Made by a program: the position numbers and the translations under genes. This document shows positions 1 through 7,923 of a stretch of 8,057 nucleotides of DNA, one piece after another. Position 1 is the first letter of the stretch, and each line of letters begins with the position of its first letter. The notes below the pieces were generated by a model that did not search any database, was not told the origin of the DNA, and worked only from the letters and a program-made list of their open reading frames with translations. The DNA is from Rhodoferax sp. (GTDB lineage Bacteria > Pseudomonadota > Gammaproteobacteria > Burkholderiales > Burkholderiaceae_C): contig JAKFXU010000278.1 of assembly GCA_021731215.1 (NCBI GenBank), forward strand, positions 1-8,057. Direction: 5' to 3'.

Positions 1-30
1 AGCCTGTGGCCTACCCAAAAAATAATCAGC

Positions 31-786
31 GTGATCCTTTACGACTACCCCTTTAACGAGCGCATCCGCACCTACTTGCGGCTGGAACACCTGTTTCTTC
101 GCCTGTCCGAGCTGCTGGCGCGCGAGCCGGCCCTGGATCACCACTTTGCGCTCACCACCATCTTCGAGGTCATGGACGTGGCGGCGCGGGCCGACCTCAA
201 GTCCGATGTCCTGAAAGACCTTGATAAGCAAAAGCACATTCTTGACGCCTACCGGGGCAATCCAGCCATCGCCCAAAGCGTGCTTGATCAAGTCATCGGG
301 AAACTCGACCAGTGCTTCGTCGCCTTGAACAATTTGCCTGGCAAAGCCGGGCAATCGCTGACCGAGAACGATTGGCTGATGAGCATCCGCAGCCGCGTCG
401 GGATTCCCGGCGGCACCTGCGAGTTTGACCTGCCGGCCTACTATGCGTGGCAACACCAGAGCGGCGAGCAGCGCAGGGCTGATCTGGCGCGCTGGGCCGC
501 GCCGTTGACGCCGCTGGCAGACTCGATTCACCTGCTGCTCAAGCTGCTGCGCGATTCTGGTGCGCCGCAGAAAGTGATCGCCAACGGCGGGCAGTTTCAA
601 CAAAACCTGCCCCAGGGCCGGACCTTTCAACTGCTGCGTCTGGCGCTCGACTCGTCGTTGGCCCTGGTGCCGGAGATCAGCGGCAATCGACTCATGGTCT
701 CGATCCGGCTGATGCGCCAGGGCGACGATGGCCGACTGCACGCCTGCAGTGATGACACCGGGTTTGAACTGGCTCTGTGCTCATGA
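31..786 (+). CDS. zapD: Cell division protein ZapD (YacF/DUF1342 family), Z-ring-associated
   Basis: ZapD is a cytoplasmic protein that binds FtsZ and bundles or cross-links its filaments, stabilising the Z-ring. The 251-residue product is close to the E. coli length (about 247). The N-terminus has the family signature YPFNERIRTYLRLE (residues 6-19), followed by a largely helical domain. The C-terminal half carries RLMVSIRLM and ends in the ELALC-type tail usual for the family. I chose the GTG at 31 because the conserved part begins almost at once after it. No good Shine-Dalgarno is visible upstream, and the frame stays open to the window edge, so the start is slightly uncertain. The gene overlaps yacG by four bases (ATGA), the usual pairing. 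In related genomes coaE lies just upstream and would be outside this window. Family assignment is confident; the function is inferred from homologues. Confidence 0.93.
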   Translation: MILYDYPFNERIRTYLRLEHLFLRLSELLAREPALDHHFALTTIFEVMDVAARADLKSDVLKDLDKQKHILDAYRGNPAIAQSVLDQVIGKLDQCFVALNNLPGKAGQSLTENDWLMSIRSRVGIPGGTCEFDLPAYYAWQHQSGEQRRADLARWAAPLTPLADSIHLLLKLLRDSGAPQKVIANGGQFQQNLPQGRTFQLLRLALDSSLALVPEISGNRLMVSIRLMRQGDDGRLHACSDDTGFELALCS

Positions 787-992
787 AACCTGCGGGTAAA
801 ACCGAGCCGGGACCGGCCAAACGGGTGGTCTGCCCGACTTGTGGCGGCGCCAGTGTTTACGCGCCCAGCAACGCCTTTCGCCCTTTTTGCAGCGAGCGCT
901 GCAAAAATATCGACCTCGGTGCCTGGGCCAGTGAGAACTTCCGCATGCCGAGCGAGGTCCCGCCAGAAGATCAAATCACAGGCGATAGGTAG
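783..992 (+). CDS. yacG: DNA gyrase inhibitor YacG, small zinc-binding protein
   Basis: YacG is a small zinc-ribbon protein; the E. coli homologue binds GyrB and inhibits gyrase. The product is 69 residues. It shows a C-X2-C pair (Cys17, Cys20) and a C-X3-C pair (Cys36, Cys40) that would hold one zinc, followed by the family signature SERCKNIDLGAW (residues 37-48). The C-terminal part is acidic and probably flexible. The ATG at 783 overlaps the zapD stop (ATGA), so translation is probably coupled; a GTG two codons upstream is possible but less likely. The stop codon TAG (990-992) is the first part of a REP-like palindrome, so the last residues may have been shaped by that element. All four zinc ligands are present. 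Confidence 0.93.
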   Translation: MKPAGKTEPGPAKRVVCPTCGGASVYAPSNAFRPFCSERCKNIDLGAWASENFRMPSEVPPEDQITGDR

Positions 993-1018
993 GGTGGGCA
1001 AAGCGCAGCGTGCCCACC
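990..1018. repeat. REP-like extragenic palindrome in the yacG/mutT convergent gap
   Basis: An 8-base perfect stem, GGTGGGCA (993-1000) with TGCCCACC (1011-1018), encloses the loop AAGCGCAGCG, in which a further GC/GC pairing is possible. The unit, starting TAGGGTGGGCA, resembles an extragenic palindrome I recall from many proteobacterial chromosomes. That identity is from memory. The yacG stop codon TAG (990-992) is its first three bases. It lies between two converging genes, where such elements are common. Confidence 0.7.
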
Positions 1019-1019
1019 G

Positions 1020-1032
1020 GGGGCTCTGCCCC
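1020..1032. other. Small GC-rich hairpin next to the REP-like palindrome
   Basis: GGGGC (1020-1024) and GCCCC (1028-1032) can form a 5-base stem with a 3-base loop, only one base from the 993-1018 palindrome. Neither hairpin is followed by a T run on either strand, so neither is a canonical intrinsic terminator. Together they could slow or stop converging transcription, or block 3' exonucleases on both mRNAs. Confidence 0.4.
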
Positions 1033-1037
1033 TCGCG

Positions 1038-1487
1038 TCAACCCTGCTCGTCCGCGAGCCATTGCAGCACCGGCAGCGTGCCTGCCAACACCGGCGCCAC
1101 CTGCACCGGCAACTGTTGCCAGGCAAACGACTGGGCCTCGCGCATCTGCAAGGCGCCGCTCCAGCTCATGACTTTGCAAAAGTTCAAGCGCACCAGCGCG
1201 TGCGGATAATCCACCACTTCGGTTTTCCACAGCACGGCCGGGCCGATCCGAATGCCGAGCTCTTCCTGCAATTCGCGCTGCAAGGCCTGCAGCACCGTTT
1301 CACCCGACTCCAGCTTGCCACCGGGAAATTCCCAGTAACCGGCGTAGACTTTGCCAGCCGGTCGGGAGGTGAGCAAGAAAGCGCCATCCGGGCGAATCAG
1401 AACACCGACCGCAACCTCGACCAGATCACGCTCGGCGCCACCCGCGCGCGCCAGCGCGGCGTCCGCCACCCGTGTCGGTGTGCTCAT
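1038..1487 (-). CDS. mutT: MutT-type Nudix hydrolase, probable 8-oxo-dGTP diphosphatase
   Basis: Proteins of this kind hydrolyse oxidised nucleotides such as 8-oxo-dGTP to the monophosphate, keeping mutagenic precursors out of DNA. The 149-residue product has a complete Nudix box at residues 57-79: Gly57, Glu63, then RELQEELGI (71-79) with Arg71, Glu72, Glu75 and Glu76 for metal binding. The MutT-like run YWEFPGGK precedes it. The ATG at 1487 overlaps the stop of the upstream ATPase (ATGA). A longer frame to 1571 exists but would run far into that gene. About 20 residues precede the first beta strand, which is longer than in E. coli MutT (129 residues). mutT following secA is a known arrangement; here argJ and an ATPase lie between. 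Exact substrate is inferred. Confidence 0.88.
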   Translation of the reverse strand: MSTPTRVADAALARAGGAERDLVEVAVGVLIRPDGAFLLTSRPAGKVYAGYWEFPGGKLESGETVLQALQRELQEELGIRIGPAVLWKTEVVDYPHALVRLNFCKVMSWSGALQMREAQSFAWQQLPVQVAPVLAGTLPVLQWLADEQG

Positions 1488-2362
1488 GGGCTGGCGGCAT
1501 GTTTGCCCGCATAGTCGCGCGCAAACTGGTAGGCCACGCGGCCGCTGCGTGAACCGCGCTCCAGCGCCCACACCAGGGCCTGTGGTCGTGCCGCTTCAAT
1601 CGCCGCGGGTGCGACCGCGAACCAGGACAGCCATTGCGCCACGATGGTGAGGTACTCATTCTGGGAAAAAGGGTAAAAGCTGACCCACAAACCAAAGCGT
1701 TCAGAGAGGGAAATTTTCTCCTCCACCACCTCGCCGGGGTGCACCTCGCCGTCATCGGTATGCGTGTAGCTGAGGTTTTCCTTCATGTACTCGGGCAACA
1801 GATGGCGCCGGTTGCTGGTGGCGTAAATCAGCACATTGGGGCTGGTGGCGGCGACCGAGCCGTCCAGGATCGACTTGAGCGCCTTGTAGCCCGGCTCACC
1901 GTCTTCAAAGCTGAGGTCATCGCAAAACACAATGAATTTCTCGCTCCGGTCCGACACCACCTCGACCAGATCGGGCAGGTCGGTCAAGTCCGCCTTATCG
2001 ACTTCGATCAGGCGCAGGCCTCGACCGGCGTATTCGTTCAGACAGGCCTTGATCAGCGACGACTTGCCGGTGCCACGGGCGCCGGTCAGCAGCACATTGT
2101 TGGCCGGTTGGCCGTTGACAAACTGCAGCGTGTTAAGCCGGATTTTTTCCTTTTGCGGCTCGATTTCCTTCAAGTCCGACAGACGCATGGCGCCCACATG
2201 GCGCACTGGCTCCAGCACGCCATGACCGCTGCTGCGCTTGCGGTAGCGGTAGGCGACTGCGGCGCTCCAGTCCGGCGGCGAGAGTGCTTGCGGCAGCACC
2301 GACTCGATCCGGTTGATCAATTGCTCGGCGCGCAACATCAAATGTTCGAACTTCTGGTTCAT
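1484..2362 (-). CDS. AAA+ ATPase, DUF815 family (function not established)
   Basis: This is a 292-residue P-loop ATPase resembling the DUF815/COG2607 family, whose cellular role I do not know to be established. Residues 1-60 form an N-terminal region with a helical start and a basic run (YRYRKR, 38-43). The Walker A motif is GARGTGKSS (94-102), the Walker B-like strand is FIVFCDD (143-149), and a sensor-1-like ATSN lies at 181-184. A conserved SERFG (220-224), with a possible arginine finger at Arg222, follows, and near the C-terminus GSRSGRVA resembles sensor 2. It has no membrane segment or signal peptide. It overlaps argJ upstream and mutT downstream by four bases each, so it is probably translated by coupling; no separate ribosome binding site is visible. 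Family placement is fairly sure; function is left open. Confidence 0.85.
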   Translation of the reverse strand: MNQKFEHLMLRAEQLINRIESVLPQALSPPDWSAAVAYRYRKRSSGHGVLEPVRHVGAMRLSDLKEIEPQKEKIRLNTLQFVNGQPANNVLLTGARGTGKSSLIKACLNEYAGRGLRLIEVDKADLTDLPDLVEVVSDRSEKFIVFCDDLSFEDGEPGYKALKSILDGSVAATSPNVLIYATSNRRHLLPEYMKENLSYTHTDDGEVHPGEVVEEKISLSERFGLWVSFYPFSQNEYLTIVAQWLSWFAVAPAAIEAARPQALVWALERGSRSGRVAYQFARDYAGKHAASP

Positions 2363-3588
2363 GAGCGGTAATCGGCGTTGATGGTGACGTAGTCATGGCT
2401 CAGGTCACAAGTCCAGACCGTGTCCGCCGCCGCACCCCGGCCCAGCAGCACGCGCACCATGATCTCGCTCTGCTGCATGACGCGCTGGCCGTCTTCCTCG
2501 CGATACCGGGGGTGGCGAGCGCCTTGCAGCGCCACATGCACATCGTCCAGGTACAAATCAATGCCGGTCTGGTCCAGATCAGAGATGCCGGCGTAGCCGA
2601 CCGCCGCCAGGATGCGCCCCAGGTTCGGGTCGCTGGCAAAGAAGGCGGTCTTCACCAGCGGAGAATGGGCAATGGCATAGGCCACCTGGCGGCACTCCGC
2701 CTGGGTGGTTCCGCCCTCCACCTTGATGGTGATGAATTTGGTCGCGCCCTCGCCATCGCGCACGATCGCATGCGCCAGTTTTTGCGCCACGCCGAGCAAG
2801 GCGGCCTTGAGGGCCTGCCCCTCTGCGCTGGCCAGCGAATCAATCGGGGCATGGGCCGCCTGGTTGGTGGCGATGAGCACAAAGGAATCGTTGGTGGAGG
2901 TGTCGCCATCGACCGTCACCCGATTGAAGGAAGCCTCAGCCAACTCCGTCGCCAACTGCTGCATCAGGCCCTGGCTGACGCAGGCGTCGGTTGCGATAAA
3001 CCCGAGCATGGTCGCCATATTGGGCCGAATCATGCCGGCGCCCTTGGCGGTGCCGGTGATGCTGACACGCTCGCCGCCAATCATCAGTTGCGTACCAAAG
3101 GCCTTGGCCACCGTGTCGGTGGTCATGATGCCCTCGGCCGCGCGCAGCCAATGGTCCGGGCGCGCATCGGCCAGCGCGGCGTCGAGCCCGGCTTCGATCC
3201 GCTCCAGCGGCAAGGGCTCCATGATGACGCCGGTGGAGAACGGCAACACCTGCACCGGGTCAATGCCGAGCTTGCGCGCCAAGGTGACACAAGTGCTCAG
3301 GGCACGTGCGCGCCCGTCCTCGCCAGTGCCGGCATTGGCGTTGCCGGTGTTGATGAGCAGCGCGCGCACGCCCGCGCCAGTGGCCAGATGTTCGCGACAG
3401 AGCTGTACCGGCGCCGCGCAAAAACGGTTCTGGGTGAAGACCCCCGCCACCGAGGCCCCCGGCTCGAGCAACAGCACGGTCAGGTCTTTGCGCTGGGCCT
3501 TGCGGATACCGGCTTCAGTGACGCCGATGCGCAAACCCGCGACCGGGTACAGTTCGGCTGGATTGGGGGCGGGCAGGTTGACAGACAT
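2359..3588 (-). CDS. argJ: Bifunctional ornithine acetyltransferase / N-acetylglutamate synthase ArgJ
   Basis: ArgJ moves the acetyl group from N-acetylornithine to glutamate, and in bifunctional forms also makes acetylglutamate from acetyl-CoA, giving the cyclic arginine pathway in the cytoplasm. The 409-residue product is full length. The self-cleavage site is intact: [14 protein letters not shown], residues 182-195, with cleavage expected between Ala192 and Thr193, so that Thr193 becomes the nucleophile. The oxyanion-hole region STGVIM (118-123, Thr119-Gly120) and the [11 protein letters not shown] motif (79-89) are present. The protein ends in the typical [12 protein letters not shown]. 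The start at 3588 has a clear GAGGT ribosome binding site overlapping the secA stop. The gene lies 9 bases after secA and overlaps the ATPase by four. Whether it is mono- or bifunctional cannot be decided from sequence alone. Confidence 0.96.
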   Translation of the reverse strand: MSVNLPAPNPAELYPVAGLRIGVTEAGIRKAQRKDLTVLLLEPGASVAGVFTQNRFCAAPVQLCREHLATGAGVRALLINTGNANAGTGEDGRARALSTCVTLARKLGIDPVQVLPFSTGVIMEPLPLERIEAGLDAALADARPDHWLRAAEGIMTTDTVAKAFGTQLMIGGERVSITGTAKGAGMIRPNMATMLGFIATDACVSQGLMQQLATELAEASFNRVTVDGDTSTNDSFVLIATNQAAHAPIDSLASAEGQALKAALLGVAQKLAHAIVRDGEGATKFITIKVEGGTTQAECRQVAYAIAHSPLVKTAFFASDPNLGRILAAVGYAGISDLDQTGIDLYLDDVHVALQGARHPRYREEDGQRVMQQSEIMVRVLLGRGAAADTVWTCDLSHDYVTINADYRS

Positions 3589-3594
3589 GGGTTG

Positions 3595-3599
3595 ACCTC
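3595..3599 (-). promoter_or_regulatory. argJ ribosome binding site overlapping the secA stop codon
   Basis: Read on the minus strand, GAGGT lies 6 bases before the argJ ATG and shares its first two bases with the secA TGA stop (3600-3598). Ribosomes finishing secA therefore pass over the argJ initiation site, which suggests coupled or re-initiating translation. It is the best Shine-Dalgarno in the minus-strand block. Confidence 0.75.
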
Positions 3600-6363
3600 A
3601 AGCCAGCTTGCCGTGGCACTGTTTGTATTTTTTGCCACTGCCACACGGACAGGGTTCATTGCGGCCAACGCGCGCAACGGCGCCACCGAAAGTTGGCGCT
3701 CTTTTGCCAACCGTGTCTGCATCAACCGTGGTTTCAACCTCGCCGGTTTCGGTCGGCGCCGTGTAGGTCACGTTGGCAATGCTCTCACCGCGGTTCTCGA
3801 TCTCCACCGCCGCCTGTTCCAGTTGTTCGCTGGATTGGACCCTGACCGTCATCAGCACCTTGGTGACGTCGTTCTTGACCGAGTCCAGCATCTGACCGAA
3901 CAGCTCGAACGCCTCGCGTTTGTACTCCTGCTTGGGTTGCTTCTGGGCGTAGCCGCGCAAATGAATGCCCTGGCGCAAGTAATCGAGCGAGCTCAGGTGT
4001 TCGCGCCAATGGGTGTCAATGCTCTGCAGCAACACCATGCGCTCGAACTGGGTGAAGTTGTCGCCGCCAATCTGCTCCACCTTGGCCGCAAATGCCTGGT
4101 TGGCCGCGCGCAGCACCGTGTCGATCAGGTCTTGGTCGGCAATGGCGCTGGCCGCATTGACCTGGCTCTGCAGCGGCAGCGTCAGTTGCCAGTCATCGGC
4201 CAGCACCTTTTCCAGGCTGGCAATTTCCCACTGTTCCTCGACCGATTCGGCCGGCACGTACTGCCGCACCAGATCGTTGAAACAGCCTTCGCGCAGCGAG
4301 CTGATCTGGGCCGACAGATCCTTGGCATCCAGAATTTCATTGCGCTGCTGGTAAATCACCTTGCGCTGGTCATTCGACACATCGTCGTATTCGAGCAGTT
4401 GCTTGCGCATGTCGAAATTGCGCGCTTCGACCTTGCGCTGGGCGCTCTCGATGGAGCGCGTCACGATGCCGGCTTCGATCGCTTCACCATCGGGCATCTT
4501 GAGCCGGTCCATGATGGCCTTGACCCGGTCGCCGGCAAAAATGCGCATCAACGCATCATCCAGACTCAGGTAGAAGCGCGACGAACCAGGGTCGCCCTGG
4601 CGCCCGGAGCGGCCACGCAATTGGTTGTCGATGCGGCGCGACTCATGGCGCTCGGTGGCGATAATGCGCAAACCACCCAACGCCTTGACCTGCTCGTGGT
4701 CGAGTGACCACTGGGCTCGCAGCGCTTCGATTTTTTGCTGCTTCTGCCCGGCGTCCAGCGCGGCGTCAGCCTCCACTGCTTCCACTGCCGGCGTCACGTT
4801 GCCGCCCAGCACAATGTCGGTGCCCCGGCCCGCCATATTGGTGGCGATGGTGATCATTTTGGCGCGCCCGGCCTGGGCCACGATATCGGCTTCACGCGCA
4901 TGTTGCTTGGCATTGAGCACCTGGTGTGGCAACTTCTCTTTTTCCAGCAGTTGCGCAATGATCTCCGAGTTTTCGATCGAAGTGGTGCCCACCAGCACCG
5001 GCTGACCGCGCTCATAACACTCGCGGATATCCTGGATGGCGGCTTGGTATTTTTCGCGCGTGGTCTTGTAGACGCGATCGAGCTGGTCTTCGCGCCTGCT
5101 GGGCCGGTTGGGCGGCATCACCACCGTTTCCAAGCCGTAAATTTCCTGGAACTCATAAGCCTCGGTATCAGCCGTACCAGTCATGCCCGCCAGCTTGCCG
5201 TAAAGACGGAAGTAGTTCTGGAACGTAATCGACGCCATGGTCTGGTTCTCAGGCTGGATGGCGACCCCCTCCTTGGCTTCAACCGCCTGGTGCAGGCCCT
5301 CGCTCCAGCGCCGCCCCGACATCAAGCGGCCGGTGAACTCGTCCACGATCACGATCTCGCCGTCCTGCACCACGTAGTGCTGGTCGCGGTGATAAAGGTG
5401 ATTGGCCCGCAAGGCCGCATACAGGTGATGCATCAGCGAGATGTTGGCCGGATCATAAAGTGTCGCGCCTTGCGGAATCAGCCCGAGCTCGAACAAAATA
5501 CGCTCGGCGTTCTCATGGCCCTGCTCGGTCAGGACGACCTGCCGGCTTTTCTCGTCCAGGGTAAAGTCGCCTGGCTTGGTGACCCCCTCGCCAGTGCGCG
5601 GGTCTGCTTCACCTTCCTGCCGGCTCAGCAAGGGAACTACTTTGTTGATCGCAATGTAGAGCTCGGTGTGGTCTTCGGCCTGGCCGCTGATGATGAGGGG
5701 GGTGCGGGCTTCATCAATCAGGATGGAATCGACTTCGTCCACGATGGCGTAATTGAGCCCGCGCTGGACCCGGTCAGCGACCTCATAGACCATGTTGTCG
5801 CGCAGGTAATCAAAGCCGTATTCGTTGTTGGTGCCGTAGGTGATGTCGGCGCGGTAAGCGGCCTGCTTTTCCTCGCGCGCCATGTTGGGCAAATTAACGC
5901 CGACCGTCAGGCCCAGAAAATTGTAGAGCTTGCCCATCCACTGGGCGTCGCGGTTGGCCAGATAGTCATTCACCGTCACCACGTGAACACCCTTGCCGGT
6001 CAGCGCATTGAGGTAGACCGGCAGGGTCGCCGTCAGCGTCTTGCCCTCACCGGTTCCCATTTCGGAAATCTTGCCGTTGTGCAAGGACATGCCGCCCAGC
6101 AATTGCACGTCGAAATGGCGCATTTTCATCGCGCGCTTGGAGCCCTCGCGCACCACCGCAAACGCCTCCGGCAACAAGGCGTCCAGGGTTTCACCCTGGG
6201 CGACGCGCTCCTTGAACGCCTGGGTCTTGCCGCGCAAGGCGTCATCCGACAACTGCTCGAGCTCGGCTTCCAGGGCATTGATGCGCAGCACGCCGGTGCG
6301 GTACTGTTTGAGCAGGCGGTCATTGCGACTGCCGAAAATTTTGGTGAGGATATTGGTGGCCAT
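3598..6363 (-). CDS. secA: Preprotein translocase ATPase SecA
   Basis: SecA is the ATPase motor that drives unfolded precursor proteins through SecYEG, acting in the cytoplasm and at the inner membrane. The 921-residue product has all major parts: N-terminal [11 protein letters not shown] (6-16), Walker A MGTGEGKT (102-109), Walker B with DEVD (209-212), the preprotein cross-linking region after about 225, motif [10 protein letters not shown] (508-517) and [11 protein letters not shown] (583-593) in the second nucleotide-binding fold, the helical scaffold/two-helix finger near 780-805, and a C-terminal zinc motif with Cys905, Cys907, Cys916 and His917, which binds SecB. The ATG at 6363 matches the family N-terminus. 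An upstream TTG at 6399 with AAGGA 13 bases before it would add 12 residues and is less likely. argJ follows 9 bases downstream. Confidence 0.98.
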   Translation of the reverse strand: MATNILTKIFGSRNDRLLKQYRTGVLRINALEAELEQLSDDALRGKTQAFKERVAQGETLDALLPEAFAVVREGSKRAMKMRHFDVQLLGGMSLHNGKISEMGTGEGKTLTATLPVYLNALTGKGVHVVTVNDYLANRDAQWMGKLYNFLGLTVGVNLPNMAREEKQAAYRADITYGTNNEYGFDYLRDNMVYEVADRVQRGLNYAIVDEVDSILIDEARTPLIISGQAEDHTELYIAINKVVPLLSRQEGEADPRTGEGVTKPGDFTLDEKSRQVVLTEQGHENAERILFELGLIPQGATLYDPANISLMHHLYAALRANHLYHRDQHYVVQDGEIVIVDEFTGRLMSGRRWSEGLHQAVEAKEGVAIQPENQTMASITFQNYFRLYGKLAGMTGTADTEAYEFQEIYGLETVVMPPNRPSRREDQLDRVYKTTREKYQAAIQDIRECYERGQPVLVGTTSIENSEIIAQLLEKEKLPHQVLNAKQHAREADIVAQAGRAKMITIATNMAGRGTDIVLGGNVTPAVEAVEADAALDAGQKQQKIEALRAQWSLDHEQVKALGGLRIIATERHESRRIDNQLRGRSGRQGDPGSSRFYLSLDDALMRIFAGDRVKAIMDRLKMPDGEAIEAGIVTRSIESAQRKVEARNFDMRKQLLEYDDVSNDQRKVIYQQRNEILDAKDLSAQISSLREGCFNDLVRQYVPAESVEEQWEIASLEKVLADDWQLTLPLQSQVNAASAIADQDLIDTVLRAANQAFAAKVEQIGGDNFTQFERMVLLQSIDTHWREHLSSLDYLRQGIHLRGYAQKQPKQEYKREAFELFGQMLDSVKNDVTKVLMTVRVQSSEQLEQAAVEIENRGESIANVTYTAPTETGEVETTVDADTVGKRAPTFGGAVARVGRNEPCPCGSGKKYKQCHGKLA

Positions 6364-6505
6364 GAATGCAAGACGAGACTGCCGGCCCACCGGGGCCAAC
6401 AGCGCAGCGCAATCCTTTTTCTAATCTGGATGAAATGGGGTCACTGTCGCGAAGTGCAAGCGTTGGAACACAATTCGCAGCGCGGCGATAACCAAGGCGC
6501 TGATT
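6364..6505 (-). promoter_or_regulatory. secA leader between the M23 gene and secA
   Basis: This 142-base stretch should hold the secA promoter or leader. No convincing sigma-70 pair stands out; the best I see is TTGCAC with TTTCAT 18 bases later, which is weak. On the minus strand a small hairpin GGCCC-CGGT-GGGCC (6397-6384) lies 20 bases before the secA start codon. An A-rich run AGAAAAAGGA lies a little further upstream. A 16-codon GTG-initiated frame (6471-6421) is open but lacks a ribosome binding site. I see no secM-like gene, as expected outside the gammaproteobacteria. Confidence 0.35.
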
Positions 6506-7510
6506 TTACCTTTGCCGGGGCGAGCCCCTGTCAGAGGGTTCGATCCGAGCGCGTGAACGCGGCTCGGCTGAGGCCACTAGTTTGGCCAACTGCTGCTGCG
6601 GCAGCTTGCGCCCAGCCGCCAAGAACTTCTGCGGGTCTTGCGCAATGCCTTGCACCAGCACTTCAAAGTGCAAATGGGCGCCGGTCGAGCGACCGGTGCT
6701 TCCGACCTCGGCAATTTTCTGGCCCCGCTTGATCAAGTCACCTCGTCTGACCAGCGTTTTCGACGCATGGGCATAACGTGTAATCAGGTCATTGCCATGA
6801 TCCACCTCGATCATGTTGCCATATTCTGGATGGAACTCCTGTGCCACCACCACACCGCCGGCGGCTGCCAGTATCGGGGTTCCATGATCCGCCTGGAAAT
6901 CCAATCCGGTGTGCAGCGCCGAGCGTCCGGTAAACGGATCAATGCGCCAGCCAAACAGGGAACCCAGGTTGCCCACCGCCACCGGTTGCTGCGTGGGCAC
7001 CATCATGCTGCGAATTTTCTGATCAAACAAGCGCGACTCCACCACGGTCATCAAGTCGGCGCGCTGATCGGTCAGGCGATCCAGGTCGGCCAGCGTGGCC
7101 TGCAGCTCTTCCATCGACAAGGGGCGGCTCGACACCAGCGCGCCGCCCTGGCCAGGCTTGCTCTTGATCTCATGGGGACTGACGCCGGCCAAGCCTGAAA
7201 CTCGTTCCCCCAGGGACTCCAGCTGCGTCAGCTTGACCTGCATTTCGCCCAGCTTGCGGGCCAACACGTCCAGGTTTTCGCGCATAAAGCGATCGCGCTG
7301 CTCGAACTCATCCTTGACGACCAAGCGCAGCAGCGTCCCCACCACCGGCCAGCCTTCCTTGGCGCCCTTGAGGAACACCCAGTGGTACAGACCCGCCGCC
7401 ACCAGCAGCAAGGTGAATGAAGCCAGCAGCGCGGCCAGCATCAGCTTGCTGCCACTGAGGTGAATGGCACGGCTTTTGGCCAGCCACGCATCCGTGATAA
7501 TCAATTGCAT
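6506..7510 (-). CDS. Membrane-anchored M23 (LytM-type) metallopeptidase
   Basis: Enzymes of this type cut peptidoglycan cross-links in the periplasm; related proteins such as EnvC and NlpD have lost the active site and instead activate amidases. The 334-residue product has a basic N-terminus, one membrane segment (about 23-45) without a lipobox, a charged helical and probably coiled-coil stretch (about 66-165), and a C-terminal LytM domain (about 183-297). The zinc and catalytic residues appear intact: His200 and Asp204 in HTGLD, His248 in YAHAS, and His279/His281 in HLHFE. It should therefore be an active endopeptidase rather than a pure activator. The basic, Pro/Arg-rich tail after 310 looks disordered. 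The ATG at 7510 has a GGGGAT-like ribosome binding site. Linkage to secA and dciA is usual in Burkholderiales; the exact substrate is unknown. Confidence 0.93.
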   Translation of the reverse strand: MQLIITDAWLAKSRAIHLSGSKLMLAALLASFTLLLVAAGLYHWVFLKGAKEGWPVVGTLLRLVVKDEFEQRDRFMRENLDVLARKLGEMQVKLTQLESLGERVSGLAGVSPHEIKSKPGQGGALVSSRPLSMEELQATLADLDRLTDQRADLMTVVESRLFDQKIRSMMVPTQQPVAVGNLGSLFGWRIDPFTGRSALHTGLDFQADHGTPILAAAGGVVVAQEFHPEYGNMIEVDHGNDLITRYAHASKTLVRRGDLIKRGQKIAEVGSTGRSTGAHLHFEVLVQGIAQDPQKFLAAGRKLPQQQLAKLVASAEPRSRARIEPSDRGSPRQR

Positions 7511-7533
7511 TCGGATATCCCCATAACTTGCTC
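7511..7533. promoter_or_regulatory. Very short divergent gap between the M23 gene and dciA
   Basis: Only 23 bases separate the two start codons. They contain the perfect palindrome GGATATCC (7513-7520); read on the minus strand, the same bases give the GGGGAT-like ribosome binding site of the M23 gene. There is no room for two promoters, so these must lie inside the opposite coding regions. A TGATAAT box (7495-7501) could be the -10 of dciA, but no good -35 is visible before it. Confidence 0.35.
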
Positions 7534-7845
7534 ATGAACCGCCGCCACCAATCCGTCACGCTGCTGCAGGCCAGCCAGGACTCGCCAACGCTGGCCAGAT
7601 TGGCTGAACTCACGCGTGACTCGGGCGCGCGACTCAAGGCGATTGAACCCCTGATTCCCGCCGCGCTGCGTCCGGCCGTCAAAGCCGGTCCGATTGAAGG
7701 CCCGGTCTGGTGCCTGATTTTGGATAGCAACGCAGCGGCGGCAAAAATTCGCCAGATTTTGCCCGCGCTTGCCTCGCATTTGCGGGTCAAGGGGTGGGAG
7801 ATTAACTCAATTCGGCTGAAGGTCCAAATCACGCGTCACGGCTGA
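7534..7845 (+). CDS. dciA: DUF721/DciA-family protein, probable DnaB helicase loader or operator
   Basis: DciA proteins bind the replicative helicase DnaB and help place it on DNA in bacteria without DnaC or DnaI. The product is 103 residues from the ATG at 7534; a TTG two codons upstream is also possible. It fits the DUF721 pattern: an N-terminal helical stretch (about 7-33), a segment rich in prolines and hydrophobics (PLIPAALRPAV), then the GWEINSIRLKVQ stretch near the C-terminus (about residues 86-97), which matches the end of the KH-like fold. It is shorter than Vibrio DciA (about 157), having almost nothing after the folded core. It is divergent from the M23 gene and is followed by a strong terminator. 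The family call is from remembered patterns; the role in helicase loading is inferred. Confidence 0.7.
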   Translation: MNRRHQSVTLLQASQDSPTLARLAELTRDSGARLKAIEPLIPAALRPAVKAGPIEGPVWCLILDSNAAAAKIRQILPALASHLRVKGWEINSIRLKVQITRHG

Positions 7846-7872
7846 TTCCCCACCGAACTGGACTGAGGCCAT

Positions 7873-7910
7873 AAAAAAACCCGCGGAGCGCAAGCCCGGC
7901 GGGTTTTTTT
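7873..7910. terminator. Bidirectional Rho-independent terminator between dciA and groEL
   Basis: A perfect 12-base stem, AAAAAAACCCGC (7873-7884) with GCGGGTTTTTTT (7899-7910), has seven A on one side and seven T on the other, so it can end transcription in both directions. The inside can fold further into a GC/GC step (7888-7889 with 7894-7895) closing a GCAA tetraloop of the GNRA class. It starts 28 bases after the dciA stop. It can serve dciA on the plus strand and the minus-strand gene entering from the right. Confidence 0.93.
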
Positions 7911-7923
7911 GTGTCGAGAGCTA

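Noticed and set aside
1..30. Possible 3' end of coaE (frame 2 ends in TAA at 23-25, six bases before the zapD start)
   Set aside because: Gene order in relatives makes coaE upstream plausible, but seven codons without a recognisable motif are too little to call a gene.
1488..1571. Longer mutT start giving 28 extra residues
   Set aside because: It would overlap the ATPase by about 90 bases; the ATG at 1487 gives the usual ATGA overlap and a normal N-terminus.
2395..4707. A 770-codon plus-strand open frame antisense to argJ and secA
   Set aside because: It runs opposite two certain genes, crosses their junction, shows no recognisable domain, and such long antisense frames are common in GC-rich DNA with strong third-position bias.
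6421..6471. 16-codon frame in the secA leader as a SecM-like arrest peptide
   Set aside because: It uses GTG, has no ribosome binding site, and shows no SecM-like arrest motif; kept only as a low-interest note.
6517..6528. GGGG/CCCC hairpin near the 3' end of the M23 gene as a terminator
   Set aside because: The stem is very short, lies inside the coding region and has no T run after it on the minus strand.
4735..6732. A 665-codon plus-strand open frame antisense to secA and the M23 gene
   Set aside because: Same reason: its composition mirrors the codon bias of the opposite strand and no family signature is visible.
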